A stretch of 64,000 nucleotides of DNA from JBCBGF01 sp038526915 (GTDB lineage: Bacteria; Pseudomonadota; Alphaproteobacteria; Rhodobacterales; Rhodobacteraceae), in assembly GCA_038526915.1 (NCBI GenBank), contig JBCBGF010000011.1, positions 1 to 64,000 of the forward strand, given 5' to 3'. Below the pieces are notes generated by a model. It saw nothing but the letters and a program-made list of their open reading frames with translations, was not told where the DNA came from and ran no database searches. Positions 49,042 to 56,592 of this stretch are shown here, in pieces; within the stretch, counting starts at the first letter, position 1, and every line of letters begins with the position of its first letter. A program made the position numbers and the translations under genes.

Positions 49042-50664
49042 ATGCAGCGCCATTTCGATGCCTTCGCCCCCGACCCCGCCAACCATGTGGCGCTGTCGCC
49101 CTTGTCGTTTCTCGACCGGGCGGCGGTGGTCTATGCCGAGGATCCCGCGATTGCCTACGGCGACATGCGACGGACGTGGGCACAGACTGCTCGCCGCATT
49201 CGGCGGGTCGCAGCCGGTCTAAGAATGCGCGGGATAAAGCTTGGCGATACGGTGGCGGTGCTGTCTCCTAACATCCCCGAACTGTTCGAATTGCACTACG
49301 CCGTACCGATGGCAGGCGGGGTCCTAGCCGCAATCAATATTCGGTTGGAGCCGGAGACCATCGGCTACATTCTGGATCATAGCGACTGCCGAATAGTGAT
49401 TTGTGACTCAGCGTTGCGTTCGACCCTCAACGCCGCTTTCAAAACACTTAAAAGGCCCCTTCCAGTGATTGATATCATTGATCCAAATGGGCCTGAGCCG
49501 GAAGAGTCTGACAATCCCAATTACGAGGATTTGACCCGCCCTTCGCCCCTTCCCGCTGGCTCTTACCTGCCCGCCGATGAATGGCAGGCCATCGCGCTCA
49601 ACTATACCTCCGGCACATCGGGCAGACCCAAAGGTGTCGTCTACCACCACCGGGGCGCGTACCTGATGGCCATGGGCACGGTCGCAGCGTGGGAGGTACC
49701 CCAGCGCCTGTCCTACCTCTCGGTCGTGCCGATGTTTCACTGCAACGGCTGGTGCCACCCCTGGATGATGGCCATCGTCGGCGGCCAGACGAGCTTCGTC
49801 CGCGACCTCGACCCCGCCCGCATGTTCGACACCATCGCGCGGGAGAGGGTGACGCATCTGGGTGCGGCCCCTGTTGTCTTGCAAATGCTCGCCGAAAGCG
49901 ACACCGCGCCAACTGAGCCCTTCGACCCACCGATCCACACCATGACTGCCGGGGCCCCGCCCCCGCCTGCGATCCTCGAACGCACCGCCGCGATGGGGAT
50001 GGAGGTCATGCATGTCTACGGTCTGACCGAGACCTACGGCCATATCACCCAGTGCCTGCCCAAACCCGCATGGTCCACCATGCCCCCTGCCGAGCAGGCC
50101 GAGCACCGCGCGCGCCAAGGCATCGCCTTTCCGATGGTCGAGGAGATCGCGGTGATCGATCAGGAGACCGGCCAACCCGTGCCCCCCGATGGTGAGACAC
50201 AGGGCGAGATTGCGATCCGCGCCAATACGGTGATGAAGGGTTACTACAAGAACGCCGAGGCAAGTGCCGAGGCGCTGAAGGACGGCTGGTTCTGGAGCGG
50301 GGATGCCGCCGTGGTTCACCCCGACGGCTATGTCCAGATCCGCGACCGGTTGAAGGACGTAATCATCTCCGGCGGAGAAAACGTCTCATCGGTGGAGGTC
50401 GAGGCCATGCTCTACCGCCACCCCGATGTGCAGACCGCCGCCGTCGTCGCCAAACCCGACCCGAAATGGGGCGAGGTGCCGTGCGCCTTCGTTGAACTCC
50501 GCGACGGCGCGAGCGCAACGGAAGACGACATCATCGCCTTCTGCCGCGACCACCTCGCCGGGTTCAAAACCCCGAAAACCGTTCTCTTCACCGAAATCCC
50601 GAAAACCGCGACCGGGAAAGTGCAGAAATTCGTCCTGCGCGCCCGGGCCCAAGATCTGTCGTGA
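49042..50664 (+). CDS. AMP-forming acyl-CoA synthetase, possible MMPA-CoA ligase
   Basis: ANL-superfamily ligase (540 aa) making acyl-CoA with ATP. YTSGTSGRPKGVVYHHRG is the AMP/P-loop motif, VYGLTETYGH the A5 motif, DGWFWSGDAAV A7, and GKVQKF the C-terminal Lys of A10. Six bases separate it from dmdA, so the two are almost certainly cotranscribed. That raises the possibility that it performs the DmdB step (activation of methylmercaptopropionate). It does not resemble the DmdB sequence I recall at the N-terminus, so this is an inference from position only. Confidence 0.85.
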   Translation: MQRHFDAFAPDPANHVALSPLSFLDRAAVVYAEDPAIAYGDMRRTWAQTARRIRRVAAGLRMRGIKLGDTVAVLSPNIPELFELHYAVPMAGGVLAAINIRLEPETIGYILDHSDCRIVICDSALRSTLNAAFKTLKRPLPVIDIIDPNGPEPEESDNPNYEDLTRPSPLPAGSYLPADEWQAIALNYTSGTSGRPKGVVYHHRGAYLMAMGTVAAWEVPQRLSYLSVVPMFHCNGWCHPWMMAIVGGQTSFVRDLDPARMFDTIARERVTHLGAAPVVLQMLAESDTAPTEPFDPPIHTMTAGAPPPPAILERTAAMGMEVMHVYGLTETYGHITQCLPKPAWSTMPPAEQAEHRARQGIAFPMVEEIAVIDQETGQPVPPDGETQGEIAIRANTVMKGYYKNAEASAEALKDGWFWSGDAAVVHPDGYVQIRDRLKDVIISGGENVSSVEVEAMLYRHPDVQTAAVVAKPDPKWGEVPCAFVELRDGASATEDDIIAFCRDHLAGFKTPKTVLFTEIPKTATGKVQKFVLRARAQDLS

Positions 50665-50670
50665 CCTGCC

Positions 50671-51792
50671 ATGCCCCAGCTTTCCCCCTCCCGCCGCCTG
50701 CGCCGGACCCCCTTTAGCGACGGCGTCGAAGCCGCCGGTGTGAAGGCCTACACGGTCTATAACCACATGCTGTTGCCGACCGAGTTCCGCTCGGTCGAAG
50801 AGGATTACCGGCACCTCAAAGAGGCGGTGCAGGTCTGGGACGTGGCCTGCGAACGCCAGGTCGAGCTGCGCGGGCCCGATGCCAGCCGCCTGATGCAGAT
50901 GCTGACCCCGCGCGACCTGCGGGGCATGCTGGCAGGGCAGTGCTACTACGTGCCCATCGTCGATGAAACCGGCGGTATGCTGAACGATCCGGTGGCGGTA
51001 AAGCTGAGCGAGGATCGCTGGTGGATTTCAATCGCGGACAGCGACTTGCTCTACTGGGTCAAGGGGCTGGCCAATGGCCTGCGGCTTGATGTGCTGGTGG
51101 ATGAACCCGACGTCTCCCCCCTCGCGGTCCAGGGGCCAAAGGCCGAAGAATTGATGGCCGCCGTCTTTGGCGATGCCGTCCGGTCCGTCCGCTTCTTCCG
51201 CTATGGGTGGTTCGAGTTTCAAGGCCGCGACATGGTCGTCGCCCGCTCGGGCTATTCCAAACAGGGCGGGTTCGAGATCTATGTCGAGGGCAGCGATATC
51301 GGCATGCCGCTCTGGAACGCGCTCTTCGAGGCGGGCAAGTCCATGGACGTGCATGCGGGCTGCCCCAACTCCATCGAGCGGATCGAAAGCGGGCTTCTAA
51401 GCTACGGTAACGACATGACGGACGAGAACACGCCCCACGAATGCGGGCTGGGCCGGTTCTGCGATACGCAGACGGCGATTGGCTGTATCGGGCGGGATGC
51501 GTTGTTGCGGGTGGCGAAGGAAGGGCCGGTGCAACAGATCCGCCCGATTGCGATTGAGGGCGGGCCGGTGGGCTCCTGCGACCGCTACTGGCCGATCCTG
51601 TCGGGCCGGGGCGAGCGAATTGGGCAGGTGTCGTCCGCTGCCTGGTCGCCCGACTACGACACGGTGGTGGCGATCGGGATGGTGCGGATGACCCATTGGG
51701 AGCCGGACACGATTGTGCGGGTCGAGACGCCTGACGGGGTGCGGGATGCGGTGGTGCAGGACACGTTTTGGAATGAGCGGGGGAAGGGATAA
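50671..51792 (+). CDS. dmdA: Dimethylsulfoniopropionate demethylase DmdA
   Basis: Tetrahydrofolate-dependent DMSP demethylase (373 aa), producing methylmercaptopropionate and 5-methyl-THF. It follows the Pelagibacter DmdA pattern closely: GVKAYTVYNHMLLPTEF, DYRHLKEAVQVWDVA, MLTPRDL, SIADSDLLYWVKGL, SGYSKQGGFEIYVEG, CPNSIERIESGLLSYGNDMT and QVSSAAWSPDYDT. The GcvT-like fold is complete. The context is an acyl-CoA ligase upstream; other DMSP genes (dmdC, dmdD, acuI) are not in the window. This supports a marine lifestyle. Confidence 0.92.
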   Translation: MPQLSPSRRLRRTPFSDGVEAAGVKAYTVYNHMLLPTEFRSVEEDYRHLKEAVQVWDVACERQVELRGPDASRLMQMLTPRDLRGMLAGQCYYVPIVDETGGMLNDPVAVKLSEDRWWISIADSDLLYWVKGLANGLRLDVLVDEPDVSPLAVQGPKAEELMAAVFGDAVRSVRFFRYGWFEFQGRDMVVARSGYSKQGGFEIYVEGSDIGMPLWNALFEAGKSMDVHAGCPNSIERIESGLLSYGNDMTDENTPHECGLGRFCDTQTAIGCIGRDALLRVAKEGPVQQIRPIAIEGGPVGSCDRYWPILSGRGERIGQVSSAAWSPDYDTVVAIGMVRMTHWEPDTIVRVETPDGVRDAVVQDTFWNERGKG

Positions 51793-52115
51793 GGGGCTTG
51801 TGCCGGGGCATGCAGTGGCGCGGTTCGGCTATTGGGTAGTCGTGTACCGAACGGAGCTGTCGTTTGTTCAGCACACCGGGGAGCGGAATCAAGGGGCGCA
51901 GCCCCGCCGCGACAGCGCCTGCCCGTCCCGGCGGGCTGGCGCTTTGGCTGGGCTGGGCGCGACGGCGATATGGAAGATGAACTTGGCCGCCATAAAGCTC
52001 TGCAGGCCCGAGGTCAGGATGCGCCACCCCACGGTCAGGCGCTGTCGCAGCTTTTCCGGGTTGGCGTTGGCGGGCTGAAGTCCACCCTAGGGGTGTCGTG
52101 CTTAGCGCGCGCCCC
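51793..52115. other. Intergenic stretch with terminator-like hairpin
   Basis: 323 bases between dmdA and the convergent permease gene, no credible gene. At 51914-51943 an AGCGCCTGCCCG arm pairs with CGGGCTGGCGCT (12 bases, one mismatch) around a 6-base loop and is followed by TTT. It may end transcription from both sides. Confidence 0.55.
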
Positions 52116-53177
52116 TCACCCCCGCCGCCGCCCCAAGAGCCACACGAAAAACACTCCCCCCACCAACCCCGTCACGATCCCGATCGGCATATCCTCGGGC
52201 GCCATCACCGTGCGCGCCGCGATATCGGCCCAGAGGAGGAAGACGGCTCCCACAAGGGCGCTCATCGGGACCACCCGTCGGTAGTCGCCACCCACGATCA
52301 GGCGCACGATGTGGGGGACCATGAGACCCACGAAGCCGATGATGCCCGAAAACGCGACCATGACGCCGGTGATCAGCGCGCCGACGATGAAGGTGATCAC
52401 GCGGAAGCGGGCGACGGGGATGCCGAGGGTGGCGGCGGTCTCATCGCCGATGGTCATGGCGTTGAGATCGGGCGAGCGGGCCCAGAGCCAGCCGCCGCAG
52501 ATCAGCACGATTACCAGCGGATAGATCAGTTGCGACCATTGGGCGAGGCCGAGGCCGCCCAGCATCCAGAAGACCACCGTGTGCGTGGCGCGGGGATCGC
52601 CCAGGAAGATCAGGATGTTGGCCCCTGCCATCACGATGAAGGAGACGGCCACCCCGGCGAGGACGAGGCGGTCGGCGCTGGTGGCGTCGGCGAGGCGGAC
52701 GACGGACAGGACGATCATCGTGGCCCCCAGTGCGCCGAGGAAGGCGAGCAAGGGGACCGTCAGAAGGCCGATGAAGAGGCCCGTGTGCAAAAGGGCGAGG
52801 ATCGCGCCGAAGGCACCGCCCGACGAGATGCCGAGGAGGTGGGGGTCGGCCAGCGGGTTGCGTGTCACGGCCTGGAGTGCTGCGCCGACCATGGCAAGGC
52901 CCGCGCCGACCATCATCGCCAGAAGCGCGCGGGGAAAACGGATTTCCCAGACGATGGCTTCGCGACCGGCCGACCATGTGGGGTCCACCGTCCCGGGCAG
53001 GAGTTTGTTTGCGAGGACGCCCCAGACCGTGCCCATGGGCACGGGCACGGCGCCCACGCTGATCGCGACAGAGAGCGAAAAGACAAGAACGCCCACCACC
53101 CCGGCGCAGGCAATCAGGAAGGTGCGATTGCCGCGCGCCTGACCCTCTGCCTTGTCTGCCGGGGCGATGGTGGTCAC
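52116..53177 (-). CDS. btuC: FecCD-type ABC permease, probable cobalamin importer
   Basis: Permease (353 aa) of the iron-siderophore/cobalamin class with about ten membrane helices. Family marks: GAGLAMVGAALQAVTRNPLADPHLLGISSGGAFGA and GIIGFVGLMVPHIVRLIVGGDYRRVVP (coupling region). Start is GTG one base after the stop of the binding-protein gene. Last gene of an operon led by a cobalamin riboswitch, so the substrate is most likely cobalamin or a corrinoid precursor. Confidence 0.88.
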   Translation of the reverse strand: MTTIAPADKAEGQARGNRTFLIACAGVVGVLVFSLSVAISVGAVPVPMGTVWGVLANKLLPGTVDPTWSAGREAIVWEIRFPRALLAMMVGAGLAMVGAALQAVTRNPLADPHLLGISSGGAFGAILALLHTGLFIGLLTVPLLAFLGALGATMIVLSVVRLADATSADRLVLAGVAVSFIVMAGANILIFLGDPRATHTVVFWMLGGLGLAQWSQLIYPLVIVLICGGWLWARSPDLNAMTIGDETAATLGIPVARFRVITFIVGALITGVMVAFSGIIGFVGLMVPHIVRLIVGGDYRRVVPMSALVGAVFLLWADIAARTVMAPEDMPIGIVTGLVGGVFFVWLLGRRRG

Positions 53178-53178
53178 G

Positions 53179-54114
53179 TCATTCGCCCCAGAACGCGCCG
53201 GCCAGTTTCTTGACCGCGTTGATGTTGCGCGGCCCCGGCGTGGCCTCGACATATTCCAGCACGACGAAGCGGTCGTTCTTCACCGCATCGAGATCGGCGA
53301 AGGCGGGGTTCGTCATCATGAATTCGCGTTTTTGTTCGGCGGTGACATCGCCATAGTTGACGATCACCACGACCTCGGGGTTTTGCTCGACGACCTCTTC
53401 CCAGGTGACGGTGGCCCAGCTTTTTTCAAACCCGTCCATGATGTTGGTGCCGCCGGCAGCCTCGATCAACGCCGTGGGCATGGCGTAGCGGCCCGCGGTG
53501 AACGGGGTGTCTTCGCCGCTGTCGTAGACAAAGACGCGGGGCGGTTCGCCGGTGGTGCTGAGCGTTTCCTTGAAGGCGGCCAGTTCCGCCTCATAGCCCG
53601 CGATCAGCTCTTCCGCGCGGTCTTCCACGCCGAAGATTTTGCCGAGGTTGCGCAGGTCGTTATACATGTCGGCCATGCTAACCTTGGGCTTGTCGCCGAT
53701 GTGGATGCAGCTTTCCGTCAGCTCATAGACCTGGATGCCGAAGGGTTCCAACGTCTCGGGGGTGATTTCACCGCCGACCTTCATACCGTAGTTCCAGCCC
53801 GCGAAAAAGAAATCGGCGTCGGCCCCGATCAGCACCTCTTTCGAGGGGTATTTGGCCGACAGTTCGGGCAGTTCCTCGACGCCCGCGCGCATTTCTTCGT
53901 CCAGTGTCTTCCAGCCGGAAATGCCGGTGTAGCCAACCATCCGGTCCGCGAGCCCCAGAACCAGCATCATCTCGGTCAGGTTCACGTCGTTTGAGATGGC
54001 GGCTGTGGGCGGCGCGTCAAACGTGACCTCGCGGTTGCAGCTTTGGACGGTGGTCTGTGCCAGTGCGCCGGAGGCGAGAAGGCAGAAAGCGGCGGTGGTG
54101 GTTGTGAGTTTCAT
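53179..54114 (-). CDS. btuF: ABC substrate-binding protein, probable cobalamin-binding (BtuF-like)
   Basis: Periplasmic binding protein of the helical-backbone cluster (311 aa). A Sec signal MKLTTTTAAFCLLASGALAQ precedes the mature protein. ISNDVNLTEMMLVLGLADRMVGYTG and LSAKYPSKEVLIGADADFFFAGW are typical of the metal-chelate/B12-binding group. Two later Cys (SC in ELTESCIHIG and the first near residue 27) may form a disulfide. I used the ATG preceded by GAGGA; the ATG at 54126 is less likely. Confidence 0.85.
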   Translation of the reverse strand: MKLTTTTAAFCLLASGALAQTTVQSCNREVTFDAPPTAAISNDVNLTEMMLVLGLADRMVGYTGISGWKTLDEEMRAGVEELPELSAKYPSKEVLIGADADFFFAGWNYGMKVGGEITPETLEPFGIQVYELTESCIHIGDKPKVSMADMYNDLRNLGKIFGVEDRAEELIAGYEAELAAFKETLSTTGEPPRVFVYDSGEDTPFTAGRYAMPTALIEAAGGTNIMDGFEKSWATVTWEEVVEQNPEVVVIVNYGDVTAEQKREFMMTNPAFADLDAVKNDRFVVLEYVEATPGPRNINAVKKLAGAFWGE

Positions 54115-54126
54115 TGTGGTCCTCAT

Positions 54127-54909
54127 TCAGTGTGGAAGATGAAAAGTCAGGTGGTCGGTATTGGACGGCGCGAGGTTTTCGCGCCGGGCGATCACGTCGA
54201 AAGCGCCAGAGACTGCGTCCTCTGACAGCACCTCCGCAGGTGCGCCCTGCGCCACAGGGTGGCCGTCTTGCAGGATCAGAACGCGGTCGCAGATGCCTGC
54301 GGCCATGTTCAGATCGTGGAGCGAGGTGACGATCGTCAGGTCGAGATGGCGGACAAGCTGCAGAACCTCAAGCTGGTGGCGGATGTCGAGGTGGTTGGTG
54401 GGTTCATCGAGGATCAGCACTTGCGGCTCCTGCGCCAGAGCGCGGGCCATCATAACGCGCTGGCGTTCCCCGCCCGACAGGGTGCCAAAGCTGCGCCCGG
54501 CCATCCCGTGCAGGTCAAGCCGGTCGAGCACGGTCTCAATCACCTCTGCATCGCGCGCACCTGCGGTTGCAAAGCCCAATCGGTGCGGCGTGCGGCCCAG
54601 GGCCACAATTTCGCGGACGGTCAGGCCAAAGTCGGTGGGCTGTTCCTGCAAGACGGCGGCCACCTTGCGGGCGGCAGCGCGGGGCAGCATCGACCAGATG
54701 TCTTCGCCACCGATGCGCACGCTGCCCGTTTGCGGCGCGTTGTAGCGGTAGAGCACGCGCAGCAGTGTAGATTTGCCCGCGCCGTTGGGGCCAACGATGC
54801 CCAGGATCTGCCCGGCGGGAACCGTGAACGATGTGGGGTGCAGGATCAGGGGTGCGCGCCTGCGCGGGGCCCAGCTGACGCCATCGACGGCAAGCTCGGC
54901 GGCGTTCAT
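54127..54909 (-). CDS. btuD: ABC ATP-binding protein, probable cobalamin importer
   Basis: ATPase (260 aa) of the FecE/BtuD class. Walker A GPNGAGKSTLL, signature LSGGERQRVMMARALA, Walker B VLILDEPTNHLD and the H-loop TSLHDLN are complete. It overlaps the upstream small gene by 4 bases and is followed by the binding-protein and permease genes on the same strand. Confidence 0.92.
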   Translation of the reverse strand: MNAAELAVDGVSWAPRRRAPLILHPTSFTVPAGQILGIVGPNGAGKSTLLRVLYRYNAPQTGSVRIGGEDIWSMLPRAAARKVAAVLQEQPTDFGLTVREIVALGRTPHRLGFATAGARDAEVIETVLDRLDLHGMAGRSFGTLSGGERQRVMMARALAQEPQVLILDEPTNHLDIRHQLEVLQLVRHLDLTIVTSLHDLNMAAGICDRVLILQDGHPVAQGAPAEVLSEDAVSGAFDVIARRENLAPSNTDHLTFHLPH

Positions 54910-55064
54910 GACACCCGCTCCGCGCTGTCTACCAAGGCGGCATCGCCTGCCGCCTCGATCGCCTTCCGCAGATGTGCGATCAGCTCATAGCCAGGTTGGC
55001 AGCCTGAGCCTTTGTGTTTGCGCGATGTGCAGATGGTAATGCGATGTGATGCAGTCCGGTTCAT
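54906..55064 (-). pseudogene. Truncated DUF1636-like protein
   Basis: 52-residue remnant, MNRTASHRITICTSRKHKGSG then CQPGYELIAHLRKAIEAAG. The beginning matches DUF1636 metal-binding proteins (usual pattern ITICTSCxxKG, about 110-130 aa), which are common in cobalamin-related operons. The second Cys of the CTSC pair is Arg, and the C-terminal half with the remaining Cys-rich motif is missing. A strong GGAGGG ribosome site and the 4-base overlap with btuD suggest that it still serves translational coupling. Confidence 0.6.
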
Positions 55065-55171
55065 GGCGCCCTCCGCGCGTGCGCGGGGGCATGGTGGGAC
55101 CGGCAATGTGGGCAGCAAACGCTGTCATCTGGCCTCCTACCGGGGCACCCCGCCCGGGTTGGTTACGGTTG

Positions 55172-55372
55172 AGATGGCAGGTCTCCTGACTTGCGGGTCG
55201 CGGCTTTCCCGATCCTTCCCGGCCCTGGGGCCAGTGGGTCATTTCGGGTCAGCTCACCGCCTACAGTTGCGGGGGCAGTCGCGGATTTGGCGCCGGGTTG
55301 GCACCGCACCGTGTTCCCTTTTCATCCGCCGACGCAGTGAGTCGCCGCCGGAACCATCACTGTCAACTAGCG
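55172..55372 (-). promoter_or_regulatory. Cobalamin riboswitch
   Basis: On the minus strand, the B12 box AAGTCAGGAGACCTGCC (55177-55193) and, upstream, GACTGCCCCCGCAACTGTAGGCGG (in shorter pieces, GCAACTGTAGGCGGTGAGC) and GGGAACACGGTGCGG are the conserved blocks of the cobalamin aptamer. It lies 108 bases before the first gene of the importer operon and should switch it off when adenosylcobalamin is plentiful. The mechanism (translation or termination) is not decided by the sequence; the strong ribosome site just after suggests translation. Confidence 0.95.
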
Positions 55373-55447
55373 GGATGTTAGCCCACGTTGTCAATGGGCG
55401 AAACGCGCGCGCGCCTTTCCATCCGCGCGGGCTTGGCAGAGGGGCAT

Positions 55448-55471
55448 TGACTTATCCGACATTTTTAGTCA
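55448..55471. promoter_or_regulatory. Candidate operator before the hemP genes
   Basis: Inverted repeat TGACT (55448-55452) and AGTCA (55467-55471), 14 bases apart, in an AT-rich patch about 70 bases before the small gene upstream of hemP. TTGACT may also be a -35 element. The position suggests iron-responsive control, but the site matches no consensus I can name with certainty. Confidence 0.4.
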
Positions 55472-55540
55472 GCTTTATGAAATCCTAGCCACCCACCCGG
55501 GAAGCGCGGTGCGAACGCGGATTTGGAAGAGGCCAAACTG

Positions 55541-55693
55541 ATGATCGACCCCCCCGTTTCTGACCGAACACGCGCTTCTGAGATGGAGGCCAAATCGGCA
55601 TGGGTGGACGCGCTTTACGATGCGTTACAAGGCGTCCATTGGCCGTGTCTGGCGCTAGAAACCTATCTCGACCGGATTGAGCGGCGGCGATGA
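55541..55693 (+). CDS. Small protein coupled to hemP
   Basis: 50-residue frame beginning MIDPPVSDRTRASEM and ending LETYLDRIERRR; WVDALYDALQGVHWPC in the middle looks like an amphipathic helix. There is no signal peptide. Its stop overlaps the hemP start by 4 bases (ATGA), so translation of hemP probably depends on it. I do not recognise the family. Confidence 0.55.
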   Translation: MIDPPVSDRTRASEMEAKSAWVDALYDALQGVHWPCLALETYLDRIERRR

Positions 55694-55860
55694 CCGAGGT
55701 TCCCCCACGGACGGTCTGTCAGGTCCCCAAGTCGGAGGGCAGTCCGGCCTATGACGCGCATGATTTGCTGGCCGGGGGGCGGGTGGCGCAGATTGTGCTG
55801 GATGATCAGGTCTATGTCTTGCGGCTCACGCGGGCCGAGAAGCTGATCCTGACGAAGTAG
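55690..55860 (+). CDS. hemP: Haemin uptake protein HemP
   Basis: Small protein (56 aa) of the HemP family, found in haem-acquisition operons. The family core YDAHDLLAGGRVAQIVLDDQVYVLRLTRAEKLILTK occupies most of it, with DLL-x-G and the LRxTRxGKLIL ending conserved. In related bacteria HemP (HmuP) activates the haem-receptor gene. No receptor gene is in the window, though dps and the riboswitch operon make this a metal-homeostasis segment. Confidence 0.85.
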   Translation: MTEVPPRTVCQVPKSEGSPAYDAHDLLAGGRVAQIVLDDQVYVLRLTRAEKLILTK

Positions 55861-55908
55861 GCCGAGGTCGGCCCGGCCCCGCCATTCGCGAGGCCGTACC
55901 CGCTAAGC

Positions 55909-56379
55909 TTATTTGAGGTGCGAGCGGAGGATCCAGGCGAACTTTTCATGCACCTGGCCACGTGCGATGCACAGGTCCTCGGTCAGTGTGTCACCGTGGT
56001 TCGCGGCCAGCTCCCCTGCCCCGGCCAGCGTCGCTGCGACCGTCTCCTGGGCCACTTTCAGCGCCTCGATCATCTCTTTGTCCGTCGCATGGCCGTCGTG
56101 CTCGGACACTTTTGAGCGCTTCAGCATGCCAGACAGCGTCCCTTCCGCATGGGCATCAAGGGCCTTGATCCGTTCCGCCAGATCATCCTGTGCAGTGAAG
56201 TGATCCTCGTAGATCTCCTGGAAGAGCGCGTGCAGGGGGCCAAAGGCCATGCCCGTCACGTTCCAGTGGAAGTTCTGGGCCAGCATCGTTGTCACGGCCG
56301 TTTCCGCCACAGCCTGGTTCAGGGCTTCGGCGATGTCGGTCTGGGCGTCGGTTGAAAGCGCGGCGGCTGTCTGGGTCAT
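55909..56379 (-). CDS. dps: Dps/ferritin-like DNA-binding protein
   Basis: Dps-type 12-mer iron storage and DNA protection protein (156 aa). The ferroxidase site is split across subunits as usual: NFHWNVTG (His) and FQEIYEDHFTAQDDLAERIKALD (Asp, Glu). The rest is a four-helix bundle ending VHEKFAWILRSHLK. There is no Lys-rich N-terminal tail, so direct DNA binding may be weak. An Irr-type iron box lies about 90 bases upstream. Confidence 0.93.
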   Translation of the reverse strand: MTQTAAALSTDAQTDIAEALNQAVAETAVTTMLAQNFHWNVTGMAFGPLHALFQEIYEDHFTAQDDLAERIKALDAHAEGTLSGMLKRSKVSEHDGHATDKEMIEALKVAQETVAATLAGAGELAANHGDTLTEDLCIARGQVHEKFAWILRSHLK

Positions 56380-56468
56380 CGTGTTATCTCGTCTGGTTTG
56401 GAAGCGGTGCTGTGGCTGGCGGCGGCTGGCGTGCCCGCAGGGGTTAGGGGATCTTCTTCATCACGTGA

Positions 56469-56485
56469 TTTAGAAATATTCTAAG
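56469..56485. promoter_or_regulatory. Irr-type iron control element (ICE box)
   Basis: TTTAGAA-ATA-TTCTAAG, a nearly perfect palindrome matching the alphaproteobacterial iron control element TTTAGAA-N3-TTCTAAA in 13 of 14 arm positions. It lies 90 bases upstream of the dps start on the minus side, so Irr is predicted to repress dps when iron is low. Confidence 0.75.
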
Positions 56486-56528
56486 TTAGGTTCGGGTCAA
56501 GGGCAAGATCGGAGATTATTGCGATGGC

Positions 56529-56581
56529 TTGACAGGCGGATCGCGACGCGACCATATTTTAAAATGATTGTTATATTAAAA
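56529..56581 (+). promoter_or_regulatory. Promoter and TetR operator candidate for the carnitine operon
   Basis: TTGACA (56529-56534, perfect -35) is followed after 18 bases by CATATT. Overlapping the start region are TTTTAA (56557-56562) and TTAAAA (56576-56581), an AT-rich inverted repeat with 13 bases between. The repeat is a likely binding site for the TetR protein encoded at the end of the operon. Confidence 0.6.
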
Positions 56582-56592
56582 ACGGCCCGCCC

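Noticed and set aside
52098..53213. Long plus-strand frame (371 codons) opposite the permease gene
   Set aside because: It is the antisense of a gene with clear membrane-protein motifs; its translation is His/Asp/Gly/Glu-rich with no known motif, an effect of high-G+C codon bias.
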